Assembly (NCBI GenBank): GCA_030836725.1
Contig: JAUPLV010000013.1
Span: forward strand, 1-22,512
Length of the DNA stretch: 22,512 nt
From: Pseudomonadota bacterium
GTDB lineage: Bacteria > Pseudomonadota > Gammaproteobacteria > Burkholderiales > Thiobacillaceae
Direction: 5' to 3'
The first letter of the stretch is position 1. Each line of letters starts with the position of its first letter. The position numbers were made by a program, and so were the translations under genes. The notes under the pieces are model-generated. The model worked only from the letters and a program-made list of their open reading frames with translations. It ran no database searches and was not told the DNA's origin. Below, one piece after another: positions 14,925 to 22,512 of this stretch.

Positions 14925-15458
14925 ATGAACCCAAAAATCCAACAACCCGTCGAAGCCCGCGGCAAATTCCTCTCCACCATCCTGTTCGGCAGCCGCTGGC
15001 TGCAGGTACCGCTCTACCTCGGCCTGATCGGCGCCCAGCTGGTCTACGTCGTGCATTTCATGGTCGAACTGGAACACCTGGTCGTCGGCACCTTCACCCT
15101 CGGCGAAGAAGCGATCATGCTCATCGTGCTGGGCCTGATCGACGTGGTGATGATTTCCAACCTGCTCATCATGGTCATCGTCGGCGGCTATGAGACTTTC
15201 GTCTCGCGCCTCAACCTCGAGGGCCATCCCGACGAACCCGAATGGCTGTCGCACGTCAACGCCAACGTGCTGAAGGTCAAGCTGGCCACCGCCATCATCG
15301 GGATCTCGTCGATCCACCTGCTGAAGACCTTCATCAACGCCCCCAACCTGGATGAAAAAGTCCTGCTGTGGCAGACCCTCATCCACATGGCGTTCATCGT
15401 CTCGGCGGTGGCGATTGCGTACATCGACAAACTGATGCCGCACCCGGCGAAGCATTGA
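14925..15458 (+). CDS. YqhA/UPF0114-family inner-membrane protein
   Basis: 177 residues with three to four hydrophobic segments (about 27-47, 60-95, 125-145, 153-170). YVVHFMVELEHLV, GLIDVVMISNLLIMVIVGGYETFVSRL and LATAIIGISSIHLLKTFI match the TIGR00645/YqhA family of small membrane proteins of unknown function. The ATG at 14925 has no clear ribosome site; TTTAAA lies eight bases before it. It follows hslU by 49 nt on the same strand, without an obvious terminator between them. Confidence 0.87.
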   Translation: MNPKIQQPVEARGKFLSTILFGSRWLQVPLYLGLIGAQLVYVVHFMVELEHLVVGTFTLGEEAIMLIVLGLIDVVMISNLLIMVIVGGYETFVSRLNLEGHPDEPEWLSHVNANVLKVKLATAIIGISSIHLLKTFINAPNLDEKVLLWQTLIHMAFIVSAVAIAYIDKLMPHPAKH

Positions 15459-15915
15459 GGCAGGCGTTGCCTGGTATCCGCCGGCATTCCCACGGCGGCT
15501 CACCGAACTTCGCGCGCCTCGTCCATGATTTCGGCCATGTCTTTTCCCTGTGCTCGAAAAGCGGTTCCAGTCGCGGGCCGGGAATAAACTCCCTCGGCGT
15601 TCTCGATTGGCTCGCCGCCACCACCGAGCTTCATTCACTTGGCACAACGGCGTGAACGTATGACACCGTGGTGAATGGCGGTTTGCAGCAGGGTCAACGC
15701 TTCCTGAAGTATCCGGTTCACGGGCGCCATCATCAGGTCGCCGGCGACGTCGGGCGGACTCAACAGCAAAGCCAGCCGGAGGGCGCACAGGCGATCAAGC
15801 TTGGGGCCGTGAACATCCACGGCCCGCTAATGCCTCCATCGACATTACTTATTGGCTGACCACCTCCCGCAAGCGGAAAATCGCGAAGTTGATTGATTTT
15901 TCCTGGAGAACCACC
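15459..15915. other. 457-bp region without a confident gene
   Basis: Just after the YqhA-family stop, AGGCA/TGCCT (15458-15472) forms a small hairpin without a T-run. Further on is an 8-bp perfect stem GGGCCGTG/CACGGCCC (15804-15825, loop AACATC), also without a T-run. The only coding candidate is an interrupted minus-strand frame (15500-15820, listed separately). The last 60 bases are AT-richer and lead into a good ribosome site (GGAG at 15905-15908) for the next gene, so a promoter for that gene probably lies there, but I cannot place it. Confidence 0.5.
15500..15820 (-). pseudogene. Possible small gene interrupted by an in-frame TGA
   Basis: A minus-strand frame from GTG 15820 encodes 61 residues (ending HHGVIRSRRCAK) and stops at TGA (15637-15635). 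In the same frame the next codon is ATG (15634), followed by 44 more residues (with GVYSRPATGTAFRAQGKD and ending MAEIMDEAREVR) to a TGA at 15500. Together this is a 106-codon frame with one internal stop. Third-position G+C is about 72% in the first part and 60% in the second by my count, lower than in neighbouring genes. There is no good ribosome site for either part, and the GTG overlaps a hairpin. It could be a decayed gene, two tiny coupled genes, or chance. I do not recognise the sequence. Confidence 0.25.
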
Positions 15916-17748
15916 ATGGCCACCCGCGACACCCTCACACCCAAAGAAGCCCAATGCAGCGGCGGCGCCGATTATGCCGCGCTGGCGCTGGAAGCACTGC
16001 AGGAACCTGCCGACGCCGCCTATGCCAAGGAACTGATGGACCGCGTGTCCGGCGACTGCCAGTTCACCAAGGATCTGGCGGCATGCGCCATCGTCTACAA
16101 GGCGCTGGGCGAACAGGACCGCGCGGAAGAACTGCTGCAGACCGCGGAAGACTACTGCATGAGCGGCGAAGAGCAGGTTTCACTGGCCGAAGCCAAATTC
16201 AAGGTGCTGGGCGACAAGGCGGCGGCGGTCGGCGCCTATGAAAAGGCGCTGAAGGAAACCGGCAGTCTCGACCCGCTGATCGACCTGGCGAAGAACGTGA
16301 TGAGCGTAATTGCCGACAGCGCGTTTGCCAGGAAGGTGCTGGAAAAGGCCGAGGCGAAAATCTCGCGCGCGGTTGAATACAGCAAGCTGGCGGCCGTTTC
16401 AGCCGAGCATCTTCTGGACAAGGACTACGCGGCTGCGATTTTCAACAAGGCCGCTGAAAAGCTTTCCAGCGTTCCCGACCTGCTGTCGCTGGCCGGCGAG
16501 GTGACCAAGACGCTGGGCGACCCGGCGCGCGCCAAGGGGCTTTACCAGCGCGCACTGGAAGGCGCGACCGATTTCGCCGCCGCGAAGACGCTGATCGATT
16601 CCGCCAAGCAGGTCGGCGACACCGCATTCATGCAGTCCGCCCTGAAAAAGGCGGGCGACCTGGCATCCGCCACCGGCGAATACATCGAACTCGCCGAAGG
16701 TCTGGCCGGGGTGGGCGACAAGCCGGGCGCTGCGGCGCTGCTGGACAAGGCCGAGGATGCGGTGGCCGGCCTGGACGAGATGCAAAAGCTGGTGACTGCC
16801 GTCGAAGCGCATCTGTCCGACGATGCCGAGCGCCTGGCCCGCGTAAAGATCAAGCTGGAGAAGCGCCAGGCCAACCACACACGTTATATGGAGTTCCAGC
16901 AACTGGAAAAAGATGCCTCCAGCGTCAAGCATTACCTGGCGCTGGCCGAGCGTGTGCGCCTGGAACTCGAAGACCCGTTCTACGCCGCCAAACTGATCGA
17001 ATCGGCGGAAACGCTGCTCGACGGCACCGGTTACCAATTCTCGCGCTACAAGCCGATCCTGCTGGCGGTGGACAAGAACCTGGACGATATCGACTGGCTC
17101 AGCCGCCTGCTTGATCGCGCTTCGGAAAACGCCGTCGATTTCATTGCCTTCAAGGATCTGGTCGTCACCGCGGCCCGATTGAAGCATCGTGAACTCGGCG
17201 TCGGCCGTGCACGCGCCTATCTGGCCGCGCGCGAAGCCGCGCTGGCGGCGGATGCCAATTCCACCGTCTATGACGTGACCAAACTTGCCGAAGCGAGCTT
17301 TGCCGCCACCCAGGGTGCCGCCGAGGCCGGACGTCTGCTCGAATCCGCACGCGCCCAAGCCAGGGATCACTTCGCGCTCACCCACATTGGCCGCCTGTAT
17401 GCCTCCATGGGCAACGGCGCCAAGGCTGACGAACTGTTTGCGGCAGCCGCGGCAGCCTGCGCGAATGGCGACGCCTGCATCCAGTTCATCGATCGCCTGA
17501 AAGGCTTTGCCCTGCCGGCCGAGGTGCTAAAGAAGTGGTATGCCGAGTGCGGCGCGCAGTTGAGCAAGCCCGCCGACAAGCTGCGCTGGGCCGAAGGTAT
17601 TGCCGACGCGCTGAACGACAAAACCTGGGCCGGCGAAGCCTATAGCCAGCTCGCCGGGCAGTTCAGCGGCGACGACATTGCGCGCTTCGAACTCAGCCGC
17701 CGCTCCCGCGCCGACATGAATTACTTTGGCGCGAACCGCCGTCACTAA
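15916..17748 (+). CDS. Large alpha-helical repeat protein of unknown function
   Basis: 610 residues, soluble, no signal peptide. Nearly the whole chain is built of helical pairs of about 33-36 residues with TPR-like spacing: AAAVGAYEKALKETGSLDPLIDLAK, AFARKVLEKAEAKIS, YAAAIFNKAAEKLSSVPDLLSLAGEV, RAKGLYQRALEGATDFAAAKTL, GAAALLDKAEDAVAG. This suggests an alpha-solenoid scaffold. Repeats weaken after about residue 320, then resume (FYAAKLIESAETLLDG; KADELFAAAAAACANGDAC). Two short Cys-containing spots occur near the ends. GGAG seven bases before the ATG at 15916 sets the start. It is monocistronic: a gene-poor gap lies before it and a strong terminator after it. I do not recognise a named family. 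Confidence 0.85.
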   Translation: MATRDTLTPKEAQCSGGADYAALALEALQEPADAAYAKELMDRVSGDCQFTKDLAACAIVYKALGEQDRAEELLQTAEDYCMSGEEQVSLAEAKFKVLGDKAAAVGAYEKALKETGSLDPLIDLAKNVMSVIADSAFARKVLEKAEAKISRAVEYSKLAAVSAEHLLDKDYAAAIFNKAAEKLSSVPDLLSLAGEVTKTLGDPARAKGLYQRALEGATDFAAAKTLIDSAKQVGDTAFMQSALKKAGDLASATGEYIELAEGLAGVGDKPGAAALLDKAEDAVAGLDEMQKLVTAVEAHLSDDAERLARVKIKLEKRQANHTRYMEFQQLEKDASSVKHYLALAERVRLELEDPFYAAKLIESAETLLDGTGYQFSRYKPILLAVDKNLDDIDWLSRLLDRASENAVDFIAFKDLVVTAARLKHRELGVGRARAYLAAREAALAADANSTVYDVTKLAEASFAATQGAAEAGRLLESARAQARDHFALTHIGRLYASMGNGAKADELFAAAAAACANGDACIQFIDRLKGFALPAEVLKKWYAECGAQLSKPADKLRWAEGIADALNDKTWAGEAYSQLAGQFSGDDIARFELSRRSRADMNYFGANRRH

Positions 17749-17804
17749 AAGCAGCGGCTTGCACTATTGGCAAAGCCGTCCTGAAAACCCTGCAATACCC
17801 CTTG

Positions 17805-17832
17805 AAACAGCCCGGTTGAACGGGCTGTTTTT
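17805..17832 (+). terminator. Intrinsic terminator after the helical-repeat gene
   Basis: AAACAGCCCG (17805-17814) pairs perfectly with CGGGCTGTTT (17821-17830) around the loop GTTGAA, and continues into TT: a classical ten-base stem with T-run, 57 bases after the stop codon at 17748. Confidence 0.9.
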
Positions 17833-17843
17833 ATTTGTACACT
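17816..17843 (+). promoter_or_regulatory. Candidate sigma-70 promoter overlapping the terminator
   Basis: TTGAAC (17816-17821) and TACACT (17838-17843), 16 bases apart, each match four of six consensus bases. Transcription would start near 17850, giving a leader of about 24 bases that includes the ribosome site GGAG (17863-17866) of the next gene. The -35 lies in the loop and first base of the downstream stem of the terminator. Confidence 0.35.
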
Positions 17844-17873
17844 TCGGGATGAAGCTGTTCTCTGGAGTGCTCC

Positions 17874-18929
17874 ATGGCCGAAAACCTTTCCGCCCTCATC
17901 GACGCCGTGCAGAAAAACTGCACGATCGCGGATGCCCGCCACGCCCGCGACATGACGATGTGCACCTTTCTTCTGGAAATGCGCGAGTACTACCGCTGGG
18001 AAATGGAAATTCCCTTTGGCGCGCGGCTGCCCAGAGACGAACTCGGCGACTGGCTGAATGCCCGCGAAAGCCTGTGGGACGCGATCGAGGAAGAAGATTT
18101 CGCGCCGATTCCCCTGAGCGAGGCCGGCATCGATCCGTTCGAGGCCGAAGACATCAACCGCGCCCTGACCCCGCTTGGTCTGGTCTACAGCAGCGGGCTG
18201 GGGCATTTCCGCAAGCCGCATTTCGTGCTGGCCGAACTCAAGCGCGCCGAAGTGCGCGAAGGCGTGCAGGTGCTGGTGGCCGGCTGCGAATACGCGCGCG
18301 ACCTGATCGCGCCGCCGGCGGCGATGCGCAACGGCGCTATCTTCCTGCGCATGGACGCGGTGCGCCGCCTGCTGTGGAACAAATACGAAGAATGGCAGTG
18401 GAAGGAAAAGGACACTGCGCTGGGGCGCGCTTTTGCCTATTACGATTTCGCGCGGGACATCGAGCATGGACTCGACCGCATGGCGGAAGCCGAGAGCGAG
18501 GCGATGATCCTGCACGAGATCGGCGAGGCGCGCGCGGAGTCGCTTCTGGGCGATGCCTGGAATGCAATGCTCGGCCAGCTCACGTCCAGGCACGCCGAAT
18601 TGCTGGTTCGCGCGGTGCGCGACCATCTGGCCGACTGCCTGGTGACGCTGCCGACGCTGCTCGAACGCGAAGCCGTCGGCTCGTTGCATTTTTATCTGGC
18701 GAATCTCTCGGGACAGCGCCGCGCGCTGTTCCCGGCCTTGCCGCTGGCCTATGAAAACTGGCTTGGCAGCCGCGATAGCGCCAAGCTGACCGATCTCGTG
18801 TCCGCGGCCGCGAGCCACTGGCTGGATGCGGCGCGACGACTATCCGCCAGCTATCATCGCGACCCGGTGCGGGGCGATGCGCTGCTCAGCGCCCTGGCCG
18901 GCAGCGACCTCGCGGAGATCAGGCTCTAG
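17874..18929 (+). CDS. Conserved protein of unknown function (Sfum_1244-like)
   Basis: 351 residues, soluble, no signal peptide. The opening LIDAVQKNCTIADARHARDMTMCTFLLEMREYYRWE, followed by LGDWLNARESLWDAIEEEDF, is the hallmark of a conserved bacterial family I recall as Sfum_1244; that name is from memory and the function is not known. Mid-region VFSSGLGHF-like sequence (VYSSGLGHFRKPHFVLAEL) and YYDFARDIEHGLDRMAEAESEAMILHEIGEA suggest a helical fold with several conserved His/Glu residues (HE in ILHEIGEA) that might bind metal. GGAG seven bases before the ATG at 17874 sets the start. It is a single-gene unit with its own candidate promoter and a strong terminator. Confidence 0.82.
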   Translation: MAENLSALIDAVQKNCTIADARHARDMTMCTFLLEMREYYRWEMEIPFGARLPRDELGDWLNARESLWDAIEEEDFAPIPLSEAGIDPFEAEDINRALTPLGLVYSSGLGHFRKPHFVLAELKRAEVREGVQVLVAGCEYARDLIAPPAAMRNGAIFLRMDAVRRLLWNKYEEWQWKEKDTALGRAFAYYDFARDIEHGLDRMAEAESEAMILHEIGEARAESLLGDAWNAMLGQLTSRHAELLVRAVRDHLADCLVTLPTLLEREAVGSLHFYLANLSGQRRALFPALPLAYENWLGSRDSAKLTDLVSAAASHWLDAARRLSASYHRDPVRGDALLSALAGSDLAEIRL

Positions 18930-18968
18930 ACGAAGAAAACGGGCGATTCATCGCCCGTTTTCTTCGTC
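18929..18968. terminator. Bidirectional intrinsic terminator, 18-bp stem
   Basis: The arms 18929-18946 and 18951-18968 pair perfectly over 18 bases around the tetraloop TTCA. The A-rich and T-rich stem halves provide a T-run on either strand. It begins at the last base of the upstream stop codon and serves both the plus-strand gene and the convergent minus-strand kinase gene, which ends at 19031. Confidence 0.92.
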
Positions 18969-19030
18969 CACGATGCACCCGGCGCGGAGAAAAGCCCCCG
19001 CCCTCGATAGCCCCATATCTTCAAGACGCG

Positions 19031-22000
19031 CTAAAGCGCGGGTGAAACCGCATGTCCCAACTGTTCGGCGATAGTCTCCAGCAGCTGCTCTTCCTGATAA
19101 GGCTTGCCCATGTACACTTTGACGCCGAGTTCCATCGCATGCTGGCGGTGCTTGTCCGCCGTGCGCGAAGTGATCATGATGATCGGCACGGACTTCAGGC
19201 GTGCGTCGTTATGCATCACACGGGCCAGTTCGAAGCCATCCATGCGCGGCATCTCGACGTCGAGCAGCACCACGTCCGGGAGCAGGTCATGCATTTTTTC
19301 CAGCGCATCGACGCCATCCTTCGCGCTGTCGACGCGATAGCCTTCACGGGTGAGCAGGCGCGTGGTGATCTTGCGCACGGTCAGAGAATCGTCCACCACC
19401 AGCACCATCGGCGGTTGCAGGGCCGCGCTGACCTCGACCGTTTCGGCCGGCGCGGCCTGCTCGGCCACGCTGCGCGGCTGGCTGGCCCAGCGCATCGCCA
19501 GCGGCACCGGGTTCAGGATCAGGATCACGCGTCCATCGCCGCGCACGGTGGCGCCGGCGACACCGGTGATGCGCGCCATCTGCGGGCCGATGTTCTTGAC
19601 CACGACTTCGCGCGTCCCCTCGATCGAGTCGACCAGCACCGCGGCAAGGCTGGAGCCGCTTTGCAGCAGCACCACCTGGTTGTAGCGCTGCACTTCGTGC
19701 ACCGCCTCGGTGTCGCCCAGGAGATGCGGCAGATAGGACAGCGGGTAGCGGGTGCCGCGCCACGTCACCTCACACGCTGCCATCGCCTGTGCCAGTTCTT
19801 CCGGCTTGAGCTCAAGCACCTGCTGCACCAGCGGCGTCGGCAACGCGTAATCGTGCTTGGCCGCATGGACCATCACGGCCTGGGTCATCGCCAGGGTTAG
19901 CGGCAAATAGATGTTGAAGCAGGTGCCGGCGCCCCGAGTGGATTCGATTTCGATGCGCCCGCCAAGCGCTGAAATTTCACTTTTCACCACATCCATGCCG
20001 ACGCCGCGCCCGGCAACCTGGCTGACGGTATCCGCAGTGGAGAATCCGGCGGCGAAGATCATCTGCGCCAGCAGGGAATCGGTAGGTTCGGCTCCGGGTT
20101 GCAGCAAGCCGTTGGCTACCGCTTTTTCGCGGATGCGCGCGTAGTTGAGTCCGGCGCCGTCGTCCTTCACCGTGAGCAACATTTCATTGCCGGTCTGGCG
20201 CGCCGACAGCACGATTTCGCCAAACTCGGACTTGCCGGCGGCACTGCGTTCCGCAGGGGTTTCGATACCGTGCGCCAGCGCGTTGCGTAGCAGGTGTTCG
20301 AGCGGTGCGGTGACCTTCTCCAGCACCGAACGGTCGATTTCAAGATCGCCGCCCCGGATGTCGAGCTGGGCGCGCTTGTCCACATCTCGTGCGGTCTGGC
20401 GCACAGTACGATACAGCCGGTCAGCCACCGAATGCAGCGGCACCATGCGCACCCGCAGCAAATTCTGCTGCAGTTCGCGGTTGAGGCGCGTCTGCTGAAT
20501 CAGCGCGGCATCGGCTTCGCCGAGCCGCGCCAGCAGGATGTGCTGCACGGTGGAAATATCGTTGACGCTCTCGGCCAGGAAACGGGTGACCTCCTGGAAC
20601 CGCGTGAACCGGTCGAATTCCAGCGGATCGAACTGTTCCGCCCCGCCCTGCGTCTGGAAATTCGCCTGCATCTGCGACTCGGCCTGAATTTCGACCTCGC
20701 GGATATGGCTGCGCAGACGCACCAGCGCTTCCGTCAATTCGTTGACGTGGCGCTTGAACGCGAACACTTCGCTCTCAATCCGAGAGCGCGCAATCGCGAC
20801 CTCGCCGGCCTGGTTGACCATGCGGTCAACCCAGTCGGCGCGCACGCGCAGGGTCAGGCTATTGATCTCGCGGGAAGCCGGCTGGGCGACGGCAGGCGAT
20901 TCCGCCGTCAATGGAATCCCCTCCGCGGGGCCGGAAACAACAGTCGACAATACCGGCTCGATCGGCTCCGCCAGCGGCGCTTCCGCCGCATCAACGACGG
21001 GCGACAGGTCGCCCTGCCGGAGGCGCTCCACCGCGTCGGCCAGGCGATCGAGCTGCGCCTCCAGCGTGTGGAATACCTCGCCGCTGGCGGCCAGATGGCC
21101 TTCGGCCACCGCGACCACGCGAGACTCCATCACATGCGTCAATTCGCCCAGACGCATTGCGCCTACCATGCGCGCACTGCCCTTGATGGTGTGAAGATTG
21201 CGGCTCAGCGCGTCGCGCGCAGCCGAAGCGCCAGGCGCCTCTTTCCACGCCCGCAGCTGGGCGCTGGTGTCCGGCACCAGGGTTTCCGCCTCTTCGAGGA
21301 AGATCGGCAGCAACTGCTCATCGATTTCGTCGGTGACTTCGCGTCGCTCGAACACCGGCGCGGGCGCAGAGATTTTGAATTCAGGTACCAGGGCGCCGAT
21401 ATCCAGGGGCTCGGCGGAGACGGCGGCTGGCGATGCTTCGACCACTTCTCCGGTTTCTTCCGCCGCCGGCAGATCAGGCGCGATGGCTTCGGTTTCGTCC
21501 AGTACATCCATGCCGTGCGCAATATCTTCAACGGCTTGATCCTGCATCTCCGCGTCCGGCGGCACAATCCCGGCCGGCACCTCATCCTGAGGCCAGGAAG
21601 CGGATTCCAATATCTGCTCGTCCTCCAGTTCGCCCAGGGCGGCGATCAAATCGGTCGCGGGTTCGGGAAGATACTCGGCTTCGATGGTCGCGACCATGAT
21701 CTGCAGACGTTCAACCGTATCCTGAACCAGCGGCAAATGCGCTTCCGGGAAAGGCCTGTGGACAAAGCGGTTCCAGTATTGCTCAAGAGCGTGCGACAAC
21801 TCGGCAAGGGCAGCGATTCCCGCGGTTCCGGCGATGCCGGCCAGCGTATGCACGGCGCGGCGCGCCTGCTCGCTGATCACGCAGCTGGCGATTCCGGCCT
21901 GGCGATCGACCTCTTCCAGCAGCACCGCCAGACGCTGATGCACCTCGGTCATGAAAATCTCATACAGCCCGGTCGACAGGCAGACCGGGCCGATGTGGAC

Positions 22001-22512
22001 GCCTTCGGAAACAGCCGCCTCGGAAAATACGATCTCTTCCTCCGGCTCTATGGCAGCCGCGACGGCACCTTCATCGAGTGAGGCCGCAGCAGGCTGCGTT
22101 TCAACAGTTTCTGCCGGGACTTCGGTTGGCTGTGCATATTCGATCACCGCACTTGTCTGACAAGGCCCGGACTCGGCCAATACCGGCGGCAGCTCGGCCT
22201 CGAACACGGTCGCAGCCTCCGCCACCGGTTCGGTTTCCGCAGCAGGTGAAAATTCGAATTCCGCGGCAAGGGCGCCTTCGGATTCGTCCACAGGTTCGGC
22301 AACCGGATGGAATTCGATCTCGAACCCGGCCGCTTCCTCGGTCTCCGTTCCGGCTTCCGCGACGGGCGTGAACTCGAACGTCTCGGCCAGGGCGGCTTCT
22401 GGCTCGCCCTCGATTCCGGCAACCGGCTGAAATTCGATTTCGAATCCGGCCGCCTCCTCGGTCTCCGTTCCGGCTTCCGCGACGGGCGTGAACTCGAACG
22501 TCTCGGCCAGGG
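19031..22512 (-). CDS. Chemosensory hybrid histidine kinase CheA/PilL/ChpA type (5' end outside the window)
   Basis: CheA-like kinase of a Pil-Chp-type system, expected to control type IV pilus motility or surface sensing from the cytoplasmic face. The frame is open to the right edge, so the start is outside; more than 1,150 residues are visible. Domains, counted from the GTG-encoded residue at 22291: a first Hpt with HTLAG (His148), a second Hpt with HTIKGSAR (His367), a dimerisation region (about 478-620), HATPase (N-box HLLRNALAHGIE 666-677, G1 DDGAGL 710-715, G2 GRGVGM 761-766), a CheW-like domain (about 800-935) and a receiver (960-1086; DDS at 968-970, phospho-acceptor D1011 in LLDVEMPRMDG, Lys in GKPY). 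Between and before the Hpts are acidic Glu/Pro/Ala linkers. The lysine after His148 is replaced by Ala. A 40-residue tandem repeat lies in the N-terminal linker. Confidence 0.92.
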   Translation of the reverse strand, partial: LAETFEFTPVAEAGTETEEAAGFEIEFQPVAGIEGEPEAALAETFEFTPVAEAGTETEEAAGFEIEFHPVAEPVDESEGALAAEFEFSPAAETEPVAEAATVFEAELPPVLAESGPCQTSAVIEYAQPTEVPAETVETQPAAASLDEGAVAAAIEPEEEIVFSEAAVSEGVHIGPVCLSTGLYEIFMTEVHQRLAVLLEEVDRQAGIASCVISEQARRAVHTLAGIAGTAGIAALAELSHALEQYWNRFVHRPFPEAHLPLVQDTVERLQIMVATIEAEYLPEPATDLIAALGELEDEQILESASWPQDEVPAGIVPPDAEMQDQAVEDIAHGMDVLDETEAIAPDLPAAEETGEVVEASPAAVSAEPLDIGALVPEFKISAPAPVFERREVTDEIDEQLLPIFLEEAETLVPDTSAQLRAWKEAPGASAARDALSRNLHTIKGSARMVGAMRLGELTHVMESRVVAVAEGHLAASGEVFHTLEAQLDRLADAVERLRQGDLSPVVDAAEAPLAEPIEPVLSTVVSGPAEGIPLTAESPAVAQPASREINSLTLRVRADWVDRMVNQAGEVAIARSRIESEVFAFKRHVNELTEALVRLRSHIREVEIQAESQMQANFQTQGGAEQFDPLEFDRFTRFQEVTRFLAESVNDISTVQHILLARLGEADAALIQQTRLNRELQQNLLRVRMVPLHSVADRLYRTVRQTARDVDKRAQLDIRGGDLEIDRSVLEKVTAPLEHLLRNALAHGIETPAERSAAGKSEFGEIVLSARQTGNEMLLTVKDDGAGLNYARIREKAVANGLLQPGAEPTDSLLAQMIFAAGFSTADTVSQVAGRGVGMDVVKSEISALGGRIEIESTRGAGTCFNIYLPLTLAMTQAVMVHAAKHDYALPTPLVQQVLELKPEELAQAMAACEVTWRGTRYPLSYLPHLLGDTEAVHEVQRYNQVVLLQSGSSLAAVLVDSIEGTREVVVKNIGPQMARITGVAGATVRGDGRVILILNPVPLAMRWASQPRSVAEQAAPAETVEVSAALQPPMVLVVDDSLTVRKITTRLLTREGYRVDSAKDGVDALEKMHDLLPDVVLLDVEMPRMDGFELARVMHNDARLKSVPIIMITSRTADKHRQHAMELGVKVYMGKPYQEEQLLETIAEQLGHAVSPAL
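22271..22510 (-). repeat. 120-bp tandem repeat in the kinase N-terminal linker
   Basis: Two consecutive in-frame 40-residue units (22510-22391 and 22390-22271), each beginning LAETFEFTPVAEAGTETEEA, then a degenerate third copy from 22270 (LAAEFEFSPAAETEP). The stretch 22311-22392 differs from 22431-22512 at only three bases, all synonymous. The array probably continues past the window edge. Confidence 0.93.

Noticed and set aside
14907..15788. 293-codon minus-strand frame opposite the YqhA-family gene
   Set aside because: Asp/His/Gln-rich shadow of a membrane protein; no ribosome site.
19027..19040. CGCGC-TAAA-GCGCG hairpin over the kinase stop codon
   Set aside because: Only five bases of stem without a T-run; the 18-bp terminator at 18929-18968 explains transcription ending.
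20294..22081. 595-codon plus-strand frame opposite the kinase
   Set aside because: Shadow of the kinase frame; the minus strand has all CheA motifs.
1..22512. tRNA, rRNA, insertion sequences, prophage or attachment sites
   Set aside because: None recognised on either strand by reading; XerC is the chromosomal housekeeping recombinase, not an element integrase.

Overview
The window is G+C-rich bacterial chromosome, tightly packed, with operons that use stop/start overlaps (ATGA, GTGA). Gene content and protein style point to a betaproteobacterium, most likely of the Nitrosomonadales/Thiobacillus type: XerC, HslV with a short propeptide, HslU, a DksA with an incomplete zinc finger, YidD and a PilL/ChpA-type CheA hybrid. 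This placement is by recognition only.

Layout. (1) 1-798, plus strand: 3' part of xerC. (2) 814-6364, minus strand: a four-gene unit reading adaptor lipoprotein -> RND efflux pump -> small lipoprotein -> class III-like PPK2 polyphosphate kinase, with overlaps of 4 nt at two junctions and a 33-nt gap at the third. (3) 6525-8301, plus: dksA, a CobW/COG0523 GTPase and yidD. (4) 8312-11680, plus: a His/Cys-containing secreted small protein, an outer-membrane beta-barrel protein, a ZnuA-like metal-binding protein and a ZnuB-like permease. This looks like a zinc (or Mn/Fe) acquisition cluster, but no ABC ATPase is present. (5) 11723-15458, plus: a protein with duplicated helical and STAS-like modules, hslV, hslU and a YqhA-family membrane protein. 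An inverted array of G-rich heptamers lies between hslV and hslU and supplies the end of hslV. (6) 15459-15915: a gene-poor gap with one possible interrupted minus-strand reading frame. (7) 15916-18929, plus: a 610-residue helical-repeat protein and a conserved 351-residue protein of unknown function, each followed by a strong intrinsic terminator. (8) 19031 to the right edge, minus: the 3' part of a large chemosensory histidine kinase (two Hpt domains, kinase core, CheW, receiver), whose N-terminal linker carries a near-perfect 120-bp tandem repeat and runs off the window.

How it fits together: the window mixes housekeeping functions (chromosome dimer resolution, HslVU proteolysis, stringent-response control, membrane-protein insertion) with envelope stress and metal handling (efflux, metal import, metal GTPase) and surface motility control. 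I see no phage, IS element, CRISPR array, rRNA or tRNA. Most of the window is ordinary. The points worth a second look are the heptamer element, the ATPase-less metal transporter, the duplicated STAS-like protein, the helical-repeat protein and the growing linker repeat of the kinase.
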